Assembly (NCBI GenBank): GCA_900708905.1
Contig: CAADRB010000022.1
Span: forward strand, 477,087 to 541,086
Direction: 5' to 3'
Source of the DNA: Hymenolepis diminuta
Taxonomy: Eukaryota; Platyhelminthes; Cestoda; Cyclophyllidea; Hymenolepididae
DNA: 64,000 nt
In this document: positions 60,976-64,000 of the stretch, piece by piece
How the letters are laid out: the number at the start of each line of letters is the position of its first letter
Position numbering within the stretch: the first letter of the stretch is position 1
Program-made: the position numbers and the translations under genes
Notes under the pieces: model-generated
What the model was told of the DNA's origin: nothing
Databases searched by the model: none
What the model saw: only the letters and a program-made list of their open reading frames with translations

Positions 60976-61438
60976 GTCTAGATCCAGAGGGTTTCAACTC
61001 TTCAAAATGCATGCCGGTGTTGATCAAATAACAAAATATGAGTCATTCTTAATTTAAAAGTTCTAATTGATTAACTAACTAATCAATCTAAATTTTGCAA
61101 AATTTGAATGACAATGAGAAATATCTACTCCTAGTTTCTCTCGAATTCAAACAGCAGATTATTACAGGATTAAGACGGTTTCTCTAACAGAGATGTGTGG
61201 TATTAGCTGCTTTCATTGAACAGCCTTAAAATGCATTATTATCCGATGGGATCGGCATGTAAAATAAGATGAGCTAATGGATACTGAGCTTAATTTTATT
61301 AGGCATTCAAAAATACTTATCGAAATGGAAAGAAAGTGTCGTCATAGATCACTCATTTAATTTCCAAAAATGCGATTTTCATGCATGTTTCAAATCAGTA
61401 AGCAATATCATTGGTAAGCTGAGATATGATCCCAAATT

Positions 61439-61529
61439 CACGTGTTGGTATATCATTGGTTAACATTATCCCTCAAGATCCTACGTGCGCGTATACCATT
61501 GGTTAAGCACTTTCAATTACCCACCCAAT
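61439..61529 (+). promoter_or_regulatory. CACGTG box and CCAAT cluster upstream of bHLH copy 2
   Basis: CACGTG at 61439-61444, ATTGGTTA at about 61455 and 61498, and CCAAT at 61525-61529. The arrangement parallels the promoter of copy 1. Confidence 0.45.
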
Positions 61530-61586
61530 CAGAAAGCACCAAATTCCTGACACACAAACTCATATGGCTCATAAAAAGTTGCCACT

Positions 61587-61592
61587 TATAAC
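61587..61592 (+). promoter_or_regulatory. TATA-like box of bHLH copy 2
   Basis: TATAAC in the context TTGCCACTTATAAC, matching TTGCCACCTATAAA of copy 1. It lies about 120 bases before the ATG. Confidence 0.45.
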
Positions 61593-61712
61593 AAGTGTTG
61601 CACTGATGTATAATTTCACCATTAATTCACTTCCGATTTCTCTCTAAAGCAACTTGAACTTCTCTGTACCCACTACCTTACTATTGCTAAGTAACTTTCG
61701 ACTAATACTGTC

Positions 61713-62363
61713 ATGTCCTATCGCCCATGGCAAATGACTTACCAACCAACACCAACATCTTATCCACCTTTAGCATCTTCCTCGCACACGAGTGCTCCAT
61801 GTTGGGAAGACGAGGACAAGGAGAATAGGTCGAAGATGAGGGTGAAAGGAGCCAAGACGAGCACTCAATCATCCAAAAAGAAGACTCCGAGTAAGTTGTC
61901 GAGGCGAAACGAACGTGAGAGAAATCGGGTACACCTGCTAAATCAAGGATTTGACCGACTCAGAGCGGTTGTCCCTAAACGGGAAGGCGAGTACCTGAGT
62001 AAGATCTCAACCCTGAAGAAGGCAATTTGGTATATAGAACATTTGGATAGAGTTCTGAAGGAAGAATGCGTTCCAGCACAAGTAACAGAAGAGTCAATAG
62101 CAGATGATCGGGTAATAACATCACGGAGGCACCGTCACCATAAACATCTAGATATCGAGAGAGGGATCGAGGGGAATAAATTGGAGAACTTTCACCGATA
62201 TTTCCACCAAGAATGGATGAGCCCGATCTTTCACAACCTCCCCTATTCTTACCTTCCCCACCACAACTTCCGATTAAAATATGGATGGTCGACTTTAATG
62301 CAAAATCTACAACGAATCTTTTTCCATTTACTGAGTATCATGTTGTATTATTCTTCACGCTAA
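61713..62363 (+). CDS. Achaete-scute-like bHLH transcription factor, copy 2 (altered C-terminal tail)
   Basis: Single frame of 216 residues from MSYRPWQMTYQPTPTSYPPL. The bHLH spans about residues 63-118 and has the same amino acids as copy 1. After ECVPA the sequences part. The tail used here (FHRYFHQEW, then HNFRLKYGWSTLMQ) is not homologous in frame: the nucleotide match to copy 1's LSPIFPPRMEEL lies one frame over, where it would read LSPIFPPRMDEP and later IKIWMVDFNAKST. The homologous frame is cut by stops upstream, so the tail is the product of a frame change. The protein may still bind DNA through an intact bHLH. A poly(A) signal lies at 62596. Confidence 0.78.
   Translation: MSYRPWQMTYQPTPTSYPPLASSSHTSAPCWEDEDKENRSKMRVKGAKTSTQSSKKKTPSKLSRRNERERNRVHLLNQGFDRLRAVVPKREGEYLSKISTLKKAIWYIEHLDRVLKEECVPAQVTEESIADDRVITSRRHRHHKHLDIERGIEGNKLENFHRYFHQEWMSPIFHNLPYSYLPHHNFRLKYGWSTLMQNLQRIFFHLLSIMLYYSSR
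61767..62078 (+). repeat. 312-bp identity block shared with bHLH copy 1
   Basis: Equal in length and sequence to the reverse complement of 52479-52790. It covers the acidic linker, the Lys-rich linker and the whole bHLH. Confidence 0.9.
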
Positions 62364-62595
62364 AGGGGACCAGGTAGACAAGACAAGACAAGAATATGAT
62401 AATCGATAGGTATTAGATCATGTATGAATTTCTATGTAAACTTTATTTCTCTACTATTGAGAGGCAAGTGTATTGTACTATAGACCTATGTACACAGAAC
62501 GAAGACATGATATTAATAACAAAATACTTTTTTAATATTCTTTAAAACTATCTTTCATTATATTAATTTGAAAGGAGAAGGGCTTTTGAATATAC

Positions 62596-62601
62596 AATAA
62601 A
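62596..62601 (+). terminator. Poly(A) signal of bHLH copy 2
   Basis: AATAAA 233 bases after the stop codon. Confidence 0.55.
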
Positions 62602-64000
62602 ACCTGTTTCAGTTTTTAGTAGGGAGAAGTGTTGTCTTTTAGGAACTGATTTAATTGTTGGTAGCCAAGCTGTGTGGAACGCTATATATCATTTATTGAT
62701 TGACAAATGAAGATTATACTGAATGGAGGAAAAGATTTTAAAATTTGAGCACTTGAGGGACGTAATATCTAAAATGTGGTTGGTTTTCTTTGATTCGACC
62801 ATTGTTTATGAATTTCTTCATTGTTATAAACTAGTAGTGGATTTTTATGGAGACCTAAATGAAAACCTCTTGAGTATGAAATTACGGTGCGCCTTCATTT
62901 GATCAAAGTGAAAAGTGAACGTAACCAACTTTTTCACCTCATATTACTTAGATCTATGCAGTTCTAGACTTGAAAGTATGCTATTAAAAGGTTGTATTTC
63001 CTCATATGTGCGACGACTAGTCACTTTTTCATATATTCTCATTTATATTAGGACTAAAACTAAGCATTCTCAATAAAGCTAGAAAAAACTATGGAGGAAT
63101 CGGTCGGAGCGGCATTTTAGACAAGTTTATAGCCAACCTCTTTTCCCGTAACCGGAGAAAATAATTTGAATTCTTCTCAAGCCTCCACTTGCTATATTCA
63201 ATCAAAGATTGTGATTTTGATTAAAACTTTTGAAAATAAAATAGGCTTTCAAATCAAATTCCTTATTTTCTAGTGATAGGTAAATGGGAAATGAGAACTG
63301 ACAACAAATTTTGATAACAACTAGTGGCCATTGGAGTGTTACCTCAGGGAATGCTCTCGTGTCCCAGTATTGTAACTATTAAATATCCGAGAAAATAACC
63401 ACATTTTTGTAGATATTTTCTGGCGAAATTTCTAAATGCGAGAAGAATAGACTTCAAGAAATACTGACACGACAACCTTAAGTAGTGAATTTAACAGGGA
63501 CGTAATGATAAGAAATATTTGATAGGTATAAAGGTTAGAATTCTAATTGTCGTAAGAAATCTTTCACTGAATATGTGGCAAACCTAAATCCGTTTTTGCA
63601 ATTTAGAATGTTTTCCAAAATGAAACAAGTGTACTTTCCGGAAGAATTTACGTTGGACAATATAATTAACTTAGGCAACAATTAGCTAGGTGATTTATAT
63701 TTACCATATCGTGTCAGAAGGACTATATCATGTTTTGAAATATTTACAACTCCCTCTCCCCAATTTTAGCTTAATTAAATTGGATTTAGTCAAATCAGTT
63801 CGAGTAATTGGAGAAGCATTCATCTGATAAATCCTTGTTTAGTTTTAAATGAGCGATAATATCTCAGAATCATAGAAAGCTATACTCTTAAGTTAACAAG
63901 TGAGAGTGCCTGGGAGGTCCGTGTTACAATATCTCCGAAATCCCTCTCCTTCCCCCATATCGTCATTCTCGTTCTTTTAATTACCCGACGTGGCTCAAAT
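62602..64000. other. Right-edge non-coding sequence
   Basis: AT-rich sequence. No exon, RNA gene or repeat was recognised on either strand. Confidence 0.5.

Larger units (their letters stand above)
52940..61712. other. Head-to-head interval between the two bHLH genes
   Basis: 8.8 kb without a recognised gene. It contains promoter elements at both ends and two matching conserved blocks (55080-55425 and 60658-60975). It also holds a purine-rich tract at about 54357-54395 and a poly-C tract at 60265-60283. Frames of up to 96 codons in it carry no family motif. Confidence 0.5.

Overview
This is eukaryotic nuclear DNA. It is AT-rich and has spliced genes with very short GT-AG introns (down to 34-38 bp) mixed with multi-kilobase ones, mariner, gypsy-like and SINE-like remnants, and two runs of N from the assembly. 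The gene structures suggest a flatworm, and a parasitic cestode such as a hymenolepidid seems most likely. That placement is an inference and was not tested.

Layout. (1) Positions 1-15569, minus strand: a PAXBP1/GCFC1 homologue; thirteen exons were reconstructed and the 3' end lies beyond the left edge. (2) 16273-16710, minus: an unidentified, broken coding-like stretch. (3) 16976-18883, plus: SF3A1, intronless within its coding region and lacking the C-terminal ubiquitin-like domain of the human protein. (4) 20350-25819, minus: USP39 (eight exons, 558 residues), complete. (5) 26760-38015, minus: a receptor tyrosine-phosphatase-like gene (18 exons, 851 residues) with signal peptide, two FN3 domains, one TM helix and one PTP domain. 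That domain has lost both the catalytic Cys (Ser) and the WPD-loop Asp (Asn), so it reads as a receptor pseudophosphatase. (6) 36.7-46.9 kb: two near-identical inverted arms of 2053 bp around a 6.1-kb spacer. Each arm holds the promoter region and exons 1-2 of the phosphatase-like gene, and the left arm sits between two mariner fragments. (7) 52.1-62.4 kb: two achaete-scute-like bHLH genes in head-to-head orientation. They share a 312-bp block that is identical at every base inside otherwise diverged genes, plus a conserved upstream non-coding block and similar promoters.

How it fits together. PAXBP1, SF3A1 and USP39 form a cluster of RNA-processing-related genes: PAXBP1 and SF3A1 are divergent, SF3A1 and USP39 convergent. 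The right half is a recently reshaped region of duplications that looks developmental or signalling in character: a receptor-like pseudophosphatase with a copied 5' end, and a proneural-type bHLH pair whose DNA-binding core appears homogenised while the tails diverge. Exon coordinates are hand-assembled from splice signals, reading-phase continuity and family similarity. No alignment or database search was run.
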